A DNA stretch of 10,222 nt from contig DCAT01000147.1 in assembly GCA_002312935.1 (NCBI GenBank), forward strand, positions 1-10,222. Reading direction: 5' to 3'. Below the pieces are notes generated by a model that ran no database searches, had not been told where the DNA came from, and saw only the letters and a list, made by a program, of their open reading frames with translations. Shown piece after piece: positions 1-6,327 of the stretch. A program made the translations under genes and the position numbers. Numbering within the stretch: the stretch's first letter is position 1; each line of letters begins with the position of its first letter. Source of the DNA: Oceanospirillaceae bacterium UBA1126 (lineage in GTDB: Bacteria; Pseudomonadota; Gammaproteobacteria; Pseudomonadales; Balneatricaceae).

Positions 1-259
1 CATCTGAAATATCCGTACGAAAGGCTAAATTGGTAAAACTATAGCTAGGGGCCACATTGGTAATGGCTCCACCACCAACTGCTGCACCATAAGTACCTGT
101 AACTGACGGACTCACTGAAACTGAAGTGATTTCCAGTAAGTTGCCCTCTTTAAGGATGATCGAAGTATCTTGTCCTGAGCGATCAAAACCACCGGCTTGA
201 GCCATTCCAGTGCCTAAAATAGTACTAAGAATTGCAATATTTATGAGTGTGCGCTTCAT
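1..259 (-). CDS. FadL/OmpP1-family outer-membrane protein, N-terminal part
   Basis: Partial gene running off the left edge; 86 codons are visible. FadL-family proteins are outer-membrane beta-barrels that let hydrophobic compounds such as long-chain fatty acids cross. The visible protein starts with a Sec signal peptide (MKRT, hydrophobic stretch, then a GMAQA cleavage-type site near residues 18-22). The mature N-terminus begins GGFDRSGQDTS and is followed by a segment containing SVSPSVTGTYG. This resembles the N-terminal hatch region of FadL homologues (a GG-[FL]-DRSGQ start, then a strand with a VSP-V-G motif). The start is the ATG at 257-259, with AAGAGG at 265-270 five bases upstream. The gene has its own promoter (308-336) and a palindrome in the leader (287-298). 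The barrel and C-terminal Phe lie outside the window, so substrate cannot be judged. Family assignment is fairly secure, function less so. Confidence 0.75.
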   Translation of the reverse strand, partial: MKRTLINIAILSTILGTGMAQAGGFDRSGQDTSIILKEGNLLEITSVSVSPSVTGTYGAAVGGGAITNVAPSYSFTNLAFRTDISD

Positions 260-286
260 GCTTGCCTCTTTTTATTGTTTAAATTA

Positions 287-298
287 AAACAGCTGTTT
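287..298. promoter_or_regulatory. 12-bp perfect palindrome in the FadL-family leader, possible operator
   Basis: AAACAGCTGTTT is a perfect 12-bp palindrome lying 10 bp downstream of the -10 box, at about the transcription start of the FadL-family gene. On the minus strand it reads CAAAC-AGCT-GTTTT. That is close to the form G/C-AAAC-N2-4-GTTT-G/C known for PsrA, a TetR-type regulator of fatty acid degradation in pseudomonads and other gammaproteobacteria. The position would suit a repressor. Assignment to PsrA is inference. Confidence 0.4.
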
Positions 299-307
299 GA
301 TTCGCTA

Positions 308-336
308 ATTAAATACTTTTGTAAAGAAAGTGTCAA
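308..336 (-). promoter_or_regulatory. sigma70-like promoter of the FadL-family gene
   Basis: On the minus strand a perfect -35 TTGACA (331-336) is followed after 17 bp by TTTAAT (308-313, five of six to consensus). The expected start is near 300, giving a leader of about 40 bases that holds the palindrome at 287-298 and the AAGAGG ribosome-binding site. Confidence 0.7.
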
Positions 337-374
337 GCTCAATGCTTAGAAGTTTCTCACCCAAAATTAGAGCC

Positions 375-407
375 AAAAAAAACCCAGCTAGATCACTCTA
401 AGCTGGG
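375..407 (-). terminator. intrinsic terminator of the substrate-binding protein gene
   Basis: On the minus strand CCCAGCT (401-407) pairs with AGCTGGG (383-389). An inner AGA/TCT pairing extends the stem, and a run of eight T follows (375-382). It lies 30 bp after the stop codon at 437-439. This is a textbook Rho-independent terminator and separates the binding-protein unit from the FadL-family gene. Confidence 0.88.
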
Positions 408-436
408 CTTTATTAGTTAAGGATTTAAGCGAGTGC

Positions 437-1636
437 TTAGTGAACCTTAATGGTAGTGAATGAACCACCTTTTACTTCTTGCTCTTTGTACGATCCAGCA
501 GGGTCACCGTTAGCATCAAATTCTACGTTGGTTGCGCCTTCGTAGTTAATTTGACCACCGTCTGCCAAGATTTGTAGACCTTTAGCCAATTCACCAGGAA
601 GGATAATTTCACCAGGAGCATTAGCTACCTTGTTGATGTGAGCAACAATACCCGCACGATCAGAAGATCCCGCAGATTGCATCGCTAGCGCAATCAATGC
701 GCCCGCATCATAAGACTGGGCTGCATAAGGAGCAGAACCGTCTAAGCCAGCTGCTGCGGCTACGTCGTTAAACATTGCTGCACCTGCAGACTCAGAACCA
801 GGTAACGTACCAAACGTACCTTCAATGCCACCGTCTACGTCTAGTAGAGAGTCACCAATCATGCCGTCAGCTAGGATGAAACGGTCAAATGCACCTGTAT
901 CCAAAGAAGACTGAATGATGCCACGTCCACCTTGGTCAACATAACCAAGTACAACTAGCTCAGAGGCACCAGAGGCAGACAAGGCGCCTACTTCAGCAGA
1001 GTAATCTGCTTTGCCATCTTCATGAGCGGCTTCAATGGTAATCGTACCACCAGCAGCACGGTATGCCGTAGCAAATGCATCTGCTAGGCCCTTACCGTAG
1101 TCATTGTTAGTGTAGGTTACAGCAACAGTGTCAATACCACGACCCATTACGATGTCTGCCAATACAACACCTTGGCGAGCATCAGAAGGTGCCGTACGGA
1201 AAAATACACCGTTGTCGTCAATGCTACTAAGGCCCGGTGAAGTAGCCGATGGAGAAATCATAGCCACACCATTAGGTGCGCCTACGTTCTTAGCAATCGC
1301 GCCAGTTACACCAGAACAGTCTGCACCCATGATGGCTACAACGTTGTCAGAGTTAACTAAACGTTCTGCTGCAGCTGTTGCGGCAGATGAATCTACACAA
1401 GTAGAGTCTGCACGCACTGCAACAATTACCTTGCCATCTAACAATAGACCAGAGTTGGATGCTTCAGCAAAAGCCAATTCTGCACTGTCAGCCATTGTTG
1501 GCGTTAAAGATTCGATTGGGCCAGTAAAACCTAGGATTACACCTACTTTTTCTTCGTGACCTCCTGCATATGCAGTGCCTGCTATCAAAGTTGCAGCCGC
1601 TGCTGCAAGAAGTGTCTTTTTAAATGTGTTTTGCAT
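437..1636 (-). CDS. HAAT-family (LivK-like) ABC transporter periplasmic substrate-binding protein
   Basis: A 399-residue periplasmic binding protein of the type I fold (Peripla_BP_6), the family that binds branched-chain amino acids, amides or urea for ABC importers. A Sec signal peptide occupies residues 1-24 (KK, an alanine-rich core, cleavage after AYA). The mature protein opens with VGVILGFTGP. C80 (DSTC) and C107 (GADCSG) match the disulfide-forming pair of LivK-type proteins. SPSATSP (128-134) and YTNNDYGKG (175-183) are typical ligand-cleft and hinge segments of the family. The ATG is chosen because it gives a complete signal peptide and has AGAGGA at 1645-1650, eight bases upstream. 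No permease or ATPase gene lies next to it: metA is divergent and a strong terminator follows. It is therefore an orphan binding protein in this window. The ligand cannot be named. Confidence 0.9.
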   Translation of the reverse strand: MQNTFKKTLLAAAAATLIAGTAYAGGHEEKVGVILGFTGPIESLTPTMADSAELAFAEASNSGLLLDGKVIVAVRADSTCVDSSAATAAAERLVNSDNVVAIMGADCSGVTGAIAKNVGAPNGVAMISPSATSPGLSSIDDNGVFFRTAPSDARQGVVLADIVMGRGIDTVAVTYTNNDYGKGLADAFATAYRAAGGTITIEAAHEDGKADYSAEVGALSASGASELVVLGYVDQGGRGIIQSSLDTGAFDRFILADGMIGDSLLDVDGGIEGTFGTLPGSESAGAAMFNDVAAAAGLDGSAPYAAQSYDAGALIALAMQSAGSSDRAGIVAHINKVANAPGEIILPGELAKGLQILADGGQINYEGATNVEFDANGDPAGSYKEQEVKGGSFTTIKVH

Positions 1637-1656
1637 TAAATTATTCCTCTAGGAAT

Positions 1657-1684
1657 TTTATATTATAATAGTGGTGTCGGCCAA
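1657..1684 (-). promoter_or_regulatory. probable promoter of the substrate-binding protein gene
   Basis: On the minus strand TTGGCC (1679-1684, four of six to -35) is followed after 16 bp by TATAAA (1657-1662). A perfect TATAAT overlaps at 1662-1667 but has no good -35 at 16-18 bp. TATAAT leaves more room for the ribosome-binding site at 1645-1650, so the exact -10 is uncertain. Confidence 0.45.
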
Positions 1685-1895
1685 CCTCAGACTGTTTGGA
1701 GTGAGCCGTGTAGTCGAAATTTACTTTAGGTATAACGAAGCTACTACCTATCGTCTTACAGCCAAAACGCTGCAACGAAGCATCGAGTATATCCGCTAGT
1801 TATAGGAAAGTTCAAATGTTAATTGCAACATTAACTTACCCAAAGTCACATTTTTACCCAATTAGTTGCGGTTTTCCATTTACTAATCGTTGTTA

Positions 1896-1932
1896 TGAAG
1901 TCTTCAACAAGCCCCGGAAATTCTGCTACACT
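1896..1932 (+). promoter_or_regulatory. candidate metA promoter with palindrome over the -35 box
   Basis: TCAACA (1904-1909, four of six) is followed after 17 bp by TACACT (1927-1932), which has a TG one base before it, as in extended -10 promoters. The inverted repeat TGAAG-T-CTTCA (1896-1906) overlaps the -35. Its TGAAGTCT half matches six of eight bases of the MetJ box AGACGTCT. It also has the TGAA/TTCA arms of a MetR site, but with a 3-bp spacer where MetR sites have 5. No second adjacent met box is evident. The leader would be about 35 bases. Confidence 0.4.
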
Positions 1933-1974
1933 TGCCTTGATGACTACTTACTAACTTACTTTAAAGAGTTTCCA

Positions 1975-2904
1975 ATGCCAATCCGTATTCCAGATGCTTT
2001 ACCTGCTACCAGCGTGCTGCAACAAGAAAACGTGTTTGTAATGACAGAAACTCGCGCGCTAAATCAAGACATTCGCCCGCAAAAGATCATTATTCTTAAT
2101 TTAATGCCTAAAAAAATTGAGACTGAAACTCAAATAATGCGGTTGTTGTCGAATTCTTCCTTGCAAGTAGACATAGAGTTATTGCGAGTAGATAACCGCA
2201 CAAGCAAAAATACGCCTTCTAAACACCTCAATAGTTTCTATCGTAATTTCGATCAGATCAAGGGTCATAATTATGACGGCCTTATTATAACGGGTGCCCC
2301 ACTGGGCCTAGTTGCGTTTGAAGATGTTACTTATTGGCCTGAAGTAGACGAGATCATTCAATGGTCTCGAACCCATGTAACCTCGACCTTATTTTTATGT
2401 TGGGCGGCCCAAGCTGGGTTAAAATCTTTGTACGGCTTACCCAAACAAACCCGTACACAAAAGTTATCTGGCGTATACCAACAAACAGTGAATCCAGGCC
2501 ATGATGCACTGACACGAGGGTTTGATGACCAGTTTTTAGCACCACAATCGCGCACAGCAGACTTTCCAGTAGATTACATTACTAAAAACACAGACCTTAT
2601 CATCCTGGCACAATCTGATGCCTCTGGCGCTTATTTGATGACCAGTGAAGATCGCCGTCAGGTATACGTGACTGGCCACCCAGAGTATAGCGCCGGCACT
2701 TTGGCAGATGAGTACCACAGGGATCACGCTGCAGGTCTAAACCCTATGCTGCCCATTAACTATTTTCCAAATGATGATGCTAGTGCCATGCCTAAAGCGT
2801 CTTGGCGTAGCCATGGGTATTTATTTTTTAGTAACTGGTTAAATTATTGCGTTTATCAAGCCACACCATACGACTTAAAAAATATGGAACCCACGCTAGA
2901 TTGA
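1975..2904 (+). CDS. metA: homoserine O-succinyltransferase MetA
   Basis: Transfers an acyl group from acyl-CoA to the hydroxyl of homoserine, the first committed step of methionine synthesis, in the cytoplasm. The protein has 309 residues and aligns with E. coli MetA without offset at the key sites. The catalytic Cys is C142 (TLFLCW), and H235 and E237 lie in VTGHPEY. Residue 111 is Gly (TGAPLG); in this family Gly at 111 goes with succinyl-CoA use and Glu with acetyl-CoA, so succinyl-CoA is predicted. The C-terminus SWRSHG...NWLNY...PYDL...PTLD is standard. Start: the ATG at 1975 gives MPIRIP, the usual MetA N-terminus and exact E. coli numbering. Its ribosome-binding site is weak (AAAGAG, six bases upstream). 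An in-frame ATG at 1816 has a better one but would add 53 unrelated residues. The gene ends 8 bp from the convergent cysteine desulfhydrase gene. Confidence 0.95.
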   Translation: MPIRIPDALPATSVLQQENVFVMTETRALNQDIRPQKIIILNLMPKKIETETQIMRLLSNSSLQVDIELLRVDNRTSKNTPSKHLNSFYRNFDQIKGHNYDGLIITGAPLGLVAFEDVTYWPEVDEIIQWSRTHVTSTLFLCWAAQAGLKSLYGLPKQTRTQKLSGVYQQTVNPGHDALTRGFDDQFLAPQSRTADFPVDYITKNTDLIILAQSDASGAYLMTSEDRRQVYVTGHPEYSAGTLADEYHRDHAAGLNPMLPINYFPNDDASAMPKASWRSHGYLFFSNWLNYCVYQATPYDLKNMEPTLD

Positions 2905-2908
2905 GCCA

Positions 2909-2933
2909 GCAGTTAGCCTTCGGGGCCAACTGC
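2909..2933. other. hairpin at the convergent metA/cds1 junction
   Basis: GCAGTT (2909-2914) pairs with AACTGC (2928-2933). GCC/GGC continues the stem after one A-C mismatch, around a TTCGG loop. It spans the 3' end of the minus-strand gene and starts 4 bases after the metA stop. No T-run follows on either strand, so it is not a classical intrinsic terminator. It may protect 3' ends or mark where convergent transcripts stop. Confidence 0.35.
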
Positions 2934-3986
2934 CAGACGCCCACCTCCCACCATGTCGGTAATCTGTTGCTGGTAAGGAGCCGGGTCACCTAAGTGCTCA
3001 GACACCCATGCAGGGTTGTGGTAGGTTTCTAAATAACGATCTCCGCCATCACACAAAAGTGTCACAATAGAACCTTGAACACCTTGGGCGCTCATTTGCT
3101 GGGCCACAGACATAGCGCCCCATAAATTAGTCCCTGTTGAAGGCCCTGCTTTACGGCCCGTCTGCTGCTCTAGCCAAAGCATCGCAGCAACGCTTGCTAA
3201 GTCGGGTACTTGTATCATTTCATCAACCACGTCTGGCATAAAAGAGGCCTCTACCTGTGGCCGCCCAATACCCTCTATACGGCTGCTAATACCAGTAACA
3301 ATACCTGAATCTTTAGCCATGTAACTTGGATAAAAAGCTGAGTTTTCCGGATCTACGACCAGCAACTTAGTAGCATAACCCTGGTATCGAATGTAACGCC
3401 CAAGGGTAGCCGAAGTGCCACCTGTTCCAGCACTCATCACCATGGAATGAGGGATAGGGTGAACCTCATTAGACATCTGTTTAAAAATACTTTCGGCAAT
3501 ATTGTTATTGCCACGCCAGTCTGTTGCCCTTTCAGCATACATAAACTGATCCATAAAATAGCCATTAAATTCTTTCGCTAGGGAAACTGCTGCAGCATGC
3601 ATTTGAGTAGCACTATCAACAAAATGACAACGGCCTCCAAAGCGTTCAATTTGTGCTATTTTTTGTGCTGAGGTAGATTTAGGCATCACCGCAATAAAGG
3701 GCACTCCAATAAGCTTCGCAAAGTAGGCTTCAGACACAGCTGTGCTGCCAGATGACGCTTCTACTACAGTAGTGCTTGCACCAATTTTGCCGTTACACAG
3801 GGCATAAAGAAACAATGACCGAGCCAGCCGATGTTTTAAACTACCGGTTGGGTGAGTACTTTCGTCTTTAAGGTATACATCGATGCCCTCGCAGTTTGGT
3901 AGGGCCAATTTAATAAGGTGGGTGTCTGCCGAGCGCTGATAGTCTGCATTGATAGAACTAAGCGCTGTGTTAATCCAATGTCTCAT
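2913..3986 (-). CDS. cds1: Cds1-type PLP-dependent L-cysteine desulfhydrase (cysteine synthase fold)
   Basis: A 357-residue fold-type II PLP enzyme. The N-terminus (DYQRSADTHLI, then YLKDESTHPTGSLKHRLA) matches the Cds1 group, known in actinobacteria and many proteobacteria, which degrades cysteine to pyruvate, ammonia and sulfide. K51 in SLKHRLA is the expected PLP Schiff-base lysine. EASSGST (76-82) is the loop that in true cysteine synthases reads SGNT; here Ser replaces the Asn, as I recall for the Cds1 group. GTGGTS (187-192) is the phosphate-binding loop, and LLCDGGDRY lies near the C-terminus. The start is the ATG at 3984-3986, with AAGGA seven bases upstream. It lies 30 bp after the transporter gene, so the two are probably cotranscribed. 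An annotation as cysteine synthase or cystathionine beta-synthase is possible, but the SGST loop and N-terminus favour desulfhydrase. Length is usual. Confidence 0.8.
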   Translation of the reverse strand: MRHWINTALSSINADYQRSADTHLIKLALPNCEGIDVYLKDESTHPTGSLKHRLARSLFLYALCNGKIGASTTVVEASSGSTAVSEAYFAKLIGVPFIAVMPKSTSAQKIAQIERFGGRCHFVDSATQMHAAAVSLAKEFNGYFMDQFMYAERATDWRGNNNIAESIFKQMSNEVHPIPHSMVMSAGTGGTSATLGRYIRYQGYATKLLVVDPENSAFYPSYMAKDSGIVTGISSRIEGIGRPQVEASFMPDVVDEMIQVPDLASVAAMLWLEQQTGRKAGPSTGTNLWGAMSVAQQMSAQGVQGSIVTLLCDGGDRYLETYHNPAWVSEHLGDPAPYQQQITDMVGGGRLAVGPEG

Positions 3987-4016
3987 TAGCTATTCCTTAG
4001 GTAAAGTTTAAATGTC

Positions 4017-4931
4017 TTAAAGTATGTCTATACGACCATCTTGAACGGAACGTGCTCTTTTACTTAGTTGTAATTCTCGCCAAGATACATAGGCACCACT
4101 GGTACATATGATGGCAATACCTACCCAAACATAAATATCTGGGAAAAAATCAAAGACAAAGTAACTGATGCCCGTAGCTGCCACAATTTCAAAGTAGTTA
4201 AAGGGGCTTAGCTGCGATGCCGTGGCATATTCACATGCCATAATAATGAAAAAGTGCCCCATCGCCGCAAATAACCCCATGCTAGCCATCATTAGCAAAC
4301 CTGTTAAATCTGGTGTTTTCCATACGCTGCCAACCAAAGGCGTAAGCACCAACACGCCCCCAACCGCAGTATAAAATAAGGTTAACAATGGTGGTGCAGA
4401 GGAACTCAACTTACGAGTAAACATAATATAAAAGGCATAACCTACACCAGCCACTAGGGCCCATAATATAGTAGGCGAAAAAGAGTCTGCTGTAGGTCGT
4501 AAAACCACTACTACACCCATGAATCCGCACACTACCGCAATACCCCTAAGTGCGTCAAAGGATTCTCCTAGCCATAGTGGTGCAACTACAGCAACAATTA
4601 ACGGGGAAACAAATAGTAAGGTTAAAGCAGTGGGAATTGGGTTGTCTTTAATGGCAAAAAAGAAGCACACCGTAGTGATGGTTAGCATCAAGCTGCGCAA
4701 CAGCTGGTAAATGGGTTGCTGTGGCATACGCCACCAGACAATGCCCTTAAAAGCCAGCAATGGTAATAGCCACAAACCATGAAACACAAACCGCGCCCAG
4801 GTGATTTCTATTACTGCATAATCTACCGACAACAGTTTGGCAAACAGGTCTAGTATTGGCACTAGCACCATTGCCAGCATCATTAAGCCCATGCCAATAA
4901 GTGGGTTTTTTTTGTGGTTTTGCACTGTCAT
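4017..4931 (-). CDS. EamA-family (DMT superfamily) inner-membrane transporter
   Basis: A 304-residue polytopic membrane protein with about ten hydrophobic segments in two EamA repeats (roughly residues 13-147 and 155-287), the usual size for drug/metabolite transporters. Family signatures include ITWARFVFHG in helix 2, PIPTALTLLFVSPLIVA in the first repeat, and SPFNYFEIVAATGISYFVF in the second. It ends in a basic cytoplasmic tail (LSKRARS). The substrate cannot be read from sequence. Family members export amino acids (E. coli EamA exports cysteine and O-acetylserine) or take up metabolites. Its place just upstream of the cysteine desulfhydrase makes a sulfur amino acid a fair guess, no more. 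The start is the first in-frame ATG after a TGA at 4953-4955. The only purine-rich match, AAGG, directly touches the ATG, so initiation is likely weak or at a nearby Met such as residue 14. Confidence 0.85.
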   Translation of the reverse strand: MTVQNHKKNPLIGMGLMMLAMVLVPILDLFAKLLSVDYAVIEITWARFVFHGLWLLPLLAFKGIVWWRMPQQPIYQLLRSLMLTITTVCFFFAIKDNPIPTALTLLFVSPLIVAVVAPLWLGESFDALRGIAVVCGFMGVVVVLRPTADSFSPTILWALVAGVGYAFYIMFTRKLSSSAPPLLTLFYTAVGGVLVLTPLVGSVWKTPDLTGLLMMASMGLFAAMGHFFIIMACEYATASQLSPFNYFEIVAATGISYFVFDFFPDIYVWVGIAIICTSGAYVSWRELQLSKRARSVQDGRIDIL

Positions 4932-4976
4932 CCTTGTTTGAGCCTGTGGCCGTCACTTTAGCCCAAGTTTTTTGCC

Positions 4977-5004
4977 TTGCATAGGACTTTAATGAGGTTA
5001 TAAA
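4977..5004 (+). promoter_or_regulatory. candidate promoter of the tautomerase-deacetylase unit
   Basis: TTGCAT (4977-4982) is followed after 16 bp by TATAAA (4999-5004). The -10 is good and the -35 has only its TTG. The distance to the ATG at 5050 leaves a leader of about 40 bases. The divergent promoter of the transporter must lie in the same 118-bp gap, but I could not identify a convincing one. Confidence 0.4.
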
Positions 5005-5049
5005 ATGACGCCTCTAAGTTAACTTTTATGCATTTATGTGGAACCACCT

Positions 5050-5247
5050 ATGCCCTTAATTACCGTAGAATTATTTGAAGGCCGCTCGGTCGATCAAAAG
5101 CGTCAAATTGTTGAAGGACTTACAAAAACCATGTGCGATATTACGGGTGGTAATCCAAGTGCAGTTCAGGTGATGATTCGTGATGTGCCCAAGTCTAATT
5201 GGGGATTTGGTGGCGAATTATGTAGCGACTTATTTCCGGATAAATAA
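5050..5247 (+). CDS. 4-oxalocrotonate tautomerase family protein
   Basis: A 65-residue member of the 4-OT family. These are small beta-alpha-beta proteins that usually form hexamers and use an N-terminal proline, exposed after Met removal, as general base to interconvert enol and keto acids. Counting from that proline, P1 and R11 (LFEGR) are present. The residue matching Arg39 of Pseudomonas 4-OT is Gln (VQVMI), and the residue matching Phe50 is Trp (SNWGFGGE). So it is probably not a catechol meta-cleavage 4-OT, and its substrate is unknown. The start is set at 5050 because catalysis needs Pro directly after Met; the ATG at 5038, four codons earlier, would bury it. The ribosome-binding site is a weak GGA about eight bases upstream. 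The next gene begins 4 bp after its stop, suggesting coupled translation. Confidence 0.88.
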   Translation: MPLITVELFEGRSVDQKRQIVEGLTKTMCDITGGNPSAVQVMIRDVPKSNWGFGGELCSDLFPDK

Positions 5248-5251
5248 AACT

Positions 5252-6325
5252 ATGAACTGCAAATCAATACGCTGTTTACCCCTATTGGTTTTGGGGCTTA
5301 TGTGGCCCCTAACCAGCCCTGCAGCCGACAGCTTTAATATTCTGCTGTATCATCACATTAGTTCCACCATGCCCCGCTCTACCTCATTAACGGCGAAAGA
5401 GTTTGAAGGGCATTTAGCGTATTTAAAGCATAATAACTACACAGTTGTCGATCTAGGATCAGCCATAGCGTCAGTACAGCAAGGCACCGCCTTGCCTAAA
5501 AAGGCAATCGTTATTACATTTGACGATGCATGGCGTGACATTTACCTACACGGTTTCCCTTTGTTAAAAAAATATGATTACCCTTTTACGGTATTTGTAA
5601 ATACAGACCCTGTTGATCAAAATAACCGCCACGCAATGACATGGGACATGCTACGAGACCTCAAAAAGCACGGTGTCACCTTAGCTAACCATACTAAAGA
5701 CCACGACTACCTAGTTCGCAAACCGATGTACGATCAACAGTGGCTAACCGCGACATTAGACAACATTAATACTGCTCAGCAACGCTTAACTGACGAAACT
5801 GGTCCAGTACCTAAGTGGTTAGCCTACCCTTTTGGGGAATACAACGATCAACTCAAACGTGCACTTAAAGACCGAGGCTACATTGCATTTGGGCAACAAT
5901 CTGGTGGAGTGGCTAAATTCTCTGACTGGCAAGCATTACCTCGATTTCCAGCAGCAGGCATATATAGTAGTTTAAAAACCCTTAAAACTAAGCTTGCATC
6001 ACAGCCGTTGCCAGCTCATTACGCTGCTTTTGCCAACCCAGTCATTCGCACAGATCAAGCAGGCCAAAGCCAGCCGATCTTAAACGTAGAGCTGAGTAAA
6101 GCACAACGGCTTGGTGTCAGGCAGCAGCTGTCTTGTTTTATTGTAGGAAAACGGCAAATGCCAGCCTGGCAAGGTAAAATGAATTTTTCAATTCAGGCGA
6201 ATGAGGCCTTGGGTAAAGGGCGTAATCGATACAATTGCACAGCTCCCATTTGGGGGCAAAAGAACTACTATTGGTTATCCCACCAATGGCTAGTTTATGG
6301 CGGTGAAGCCCCACCAAAAGAGTAG
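5252..6325 (+). CDS. secreted polysaccharide deacetylase (CE4/NodB-like, PgaB-related)
   Basis: A 357-residue exported enzyme. The N-terminus has a Sec signal peptide with cleavage after about residue 25 (SPAA). The CE4 fold follows: YHHIS (33-37); motif 1 TFDDAW (89-94) with the catalytic and metal-binding Asp pair D91-D92; motif 2 HTKDH (147-151) giving the two metal-binding His; and AYPFGEYN (191-198) as motif 3. The Pro-Phe/Tyr-Gly-Glu form of motif 3 and the YHHI start resemble PgaB and related poly-N-acetylglucosamine deacetylases, but no PgaB C-terminal hydrolase domain is present. Residues 260-357 form an unrecognised C-terminal region with two Cys. It likely removes N-acetyl groups from an envelope or extracellular glycan. 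The start is the ATG at 5252, which gives the signal peptide; the frame is open further left only because it overlaps the tautomerase gene. Ribosome-binding site poor, so coupling is likely. Confidence 0.88.
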   Translation: MNCKSIRCLPLLVLGLMWPLTSPAADSFNILLYHHISSTMPRSTSLTAKEFEGHLAYLKHNNYTVVDLGSAIASVQQGTALPKKAIVITFDDAWRDIYLHGFPLLKKYDYPFTVFVNTDPVDQNNRHAMTWDMLRDLKKHGVTLANHTKDHDYLVRKPMYDQQWLTATLDNINTAQQRLTDETGPVPKWLAYPFGEYNDQLKRALKDRGYIAFGQQSGGVAKFSDWQALPRFPAAGIYSSLKTLKTKLASQPLPAHYAAFANPVIRTDQAGQSQPILNVELSKAQRLGVRQQLSCFIVGKRQMPAWQGKMNFSIQANEALGKGRNRYNCTAPIWGQKNYYWLSHQWLVYGGEAPPKE

Positions 6326-6327
6326 TC

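Larger units (their letters stand above)
1637..1974. other. divergent intergenic region between the binding-protein gene and metA
   Basis: This 338-bp stretch carries the minus-strand promoter of the binding protein (1657-1684) and a plus-strand metA promoter candidate (1904-1932) with a palindrome over its -35 box. It also holds a weak inverted repeat, AGGTA/TACCT, around 1728-1750. The metA reading frame stays open leftwards from 1974 to 1714, after a TAG at 1711-1713, and includes an ATG at 1816 with AGGA eight bases upstream. That ATG would give a 53-residue N-terminal extension that E. coli MetA does not have. I treat it as non-coding or leader sequence. I did not recognise a riboswitch fold. 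Confidence 0.5.

Noticed and set aside
1128..1559. 143-codon plus-strand ORF inside the substrate-binding protein gene
   Set aside because: Antisense shadow of a well-supported gene; no family features and no ribosome-binding site context.
1816..1974. ATG at 1816 as the true metA start
   Set aside because: E. coli numbering (G111, C142, H235, E237) fits exactly from 1975, and the extension resembles no MetA. Kept only as a finding.
1681..1974. Riboswitch (SAM-type) upstream of metA
   Set aside because: I could not find the conserved core or a terminator/antiterminator arrangement.
5038..5049. ATG at 5038 as the tautomerase start
   Set aside because: It would place four residues before the catalytic proline, which must be N-terminal.
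5180..5251. ATG at 5180 as the deacetylase start
   Set aside because: It lies inside the tautomerase gene and would bury the signal peptide that begins at 5252.
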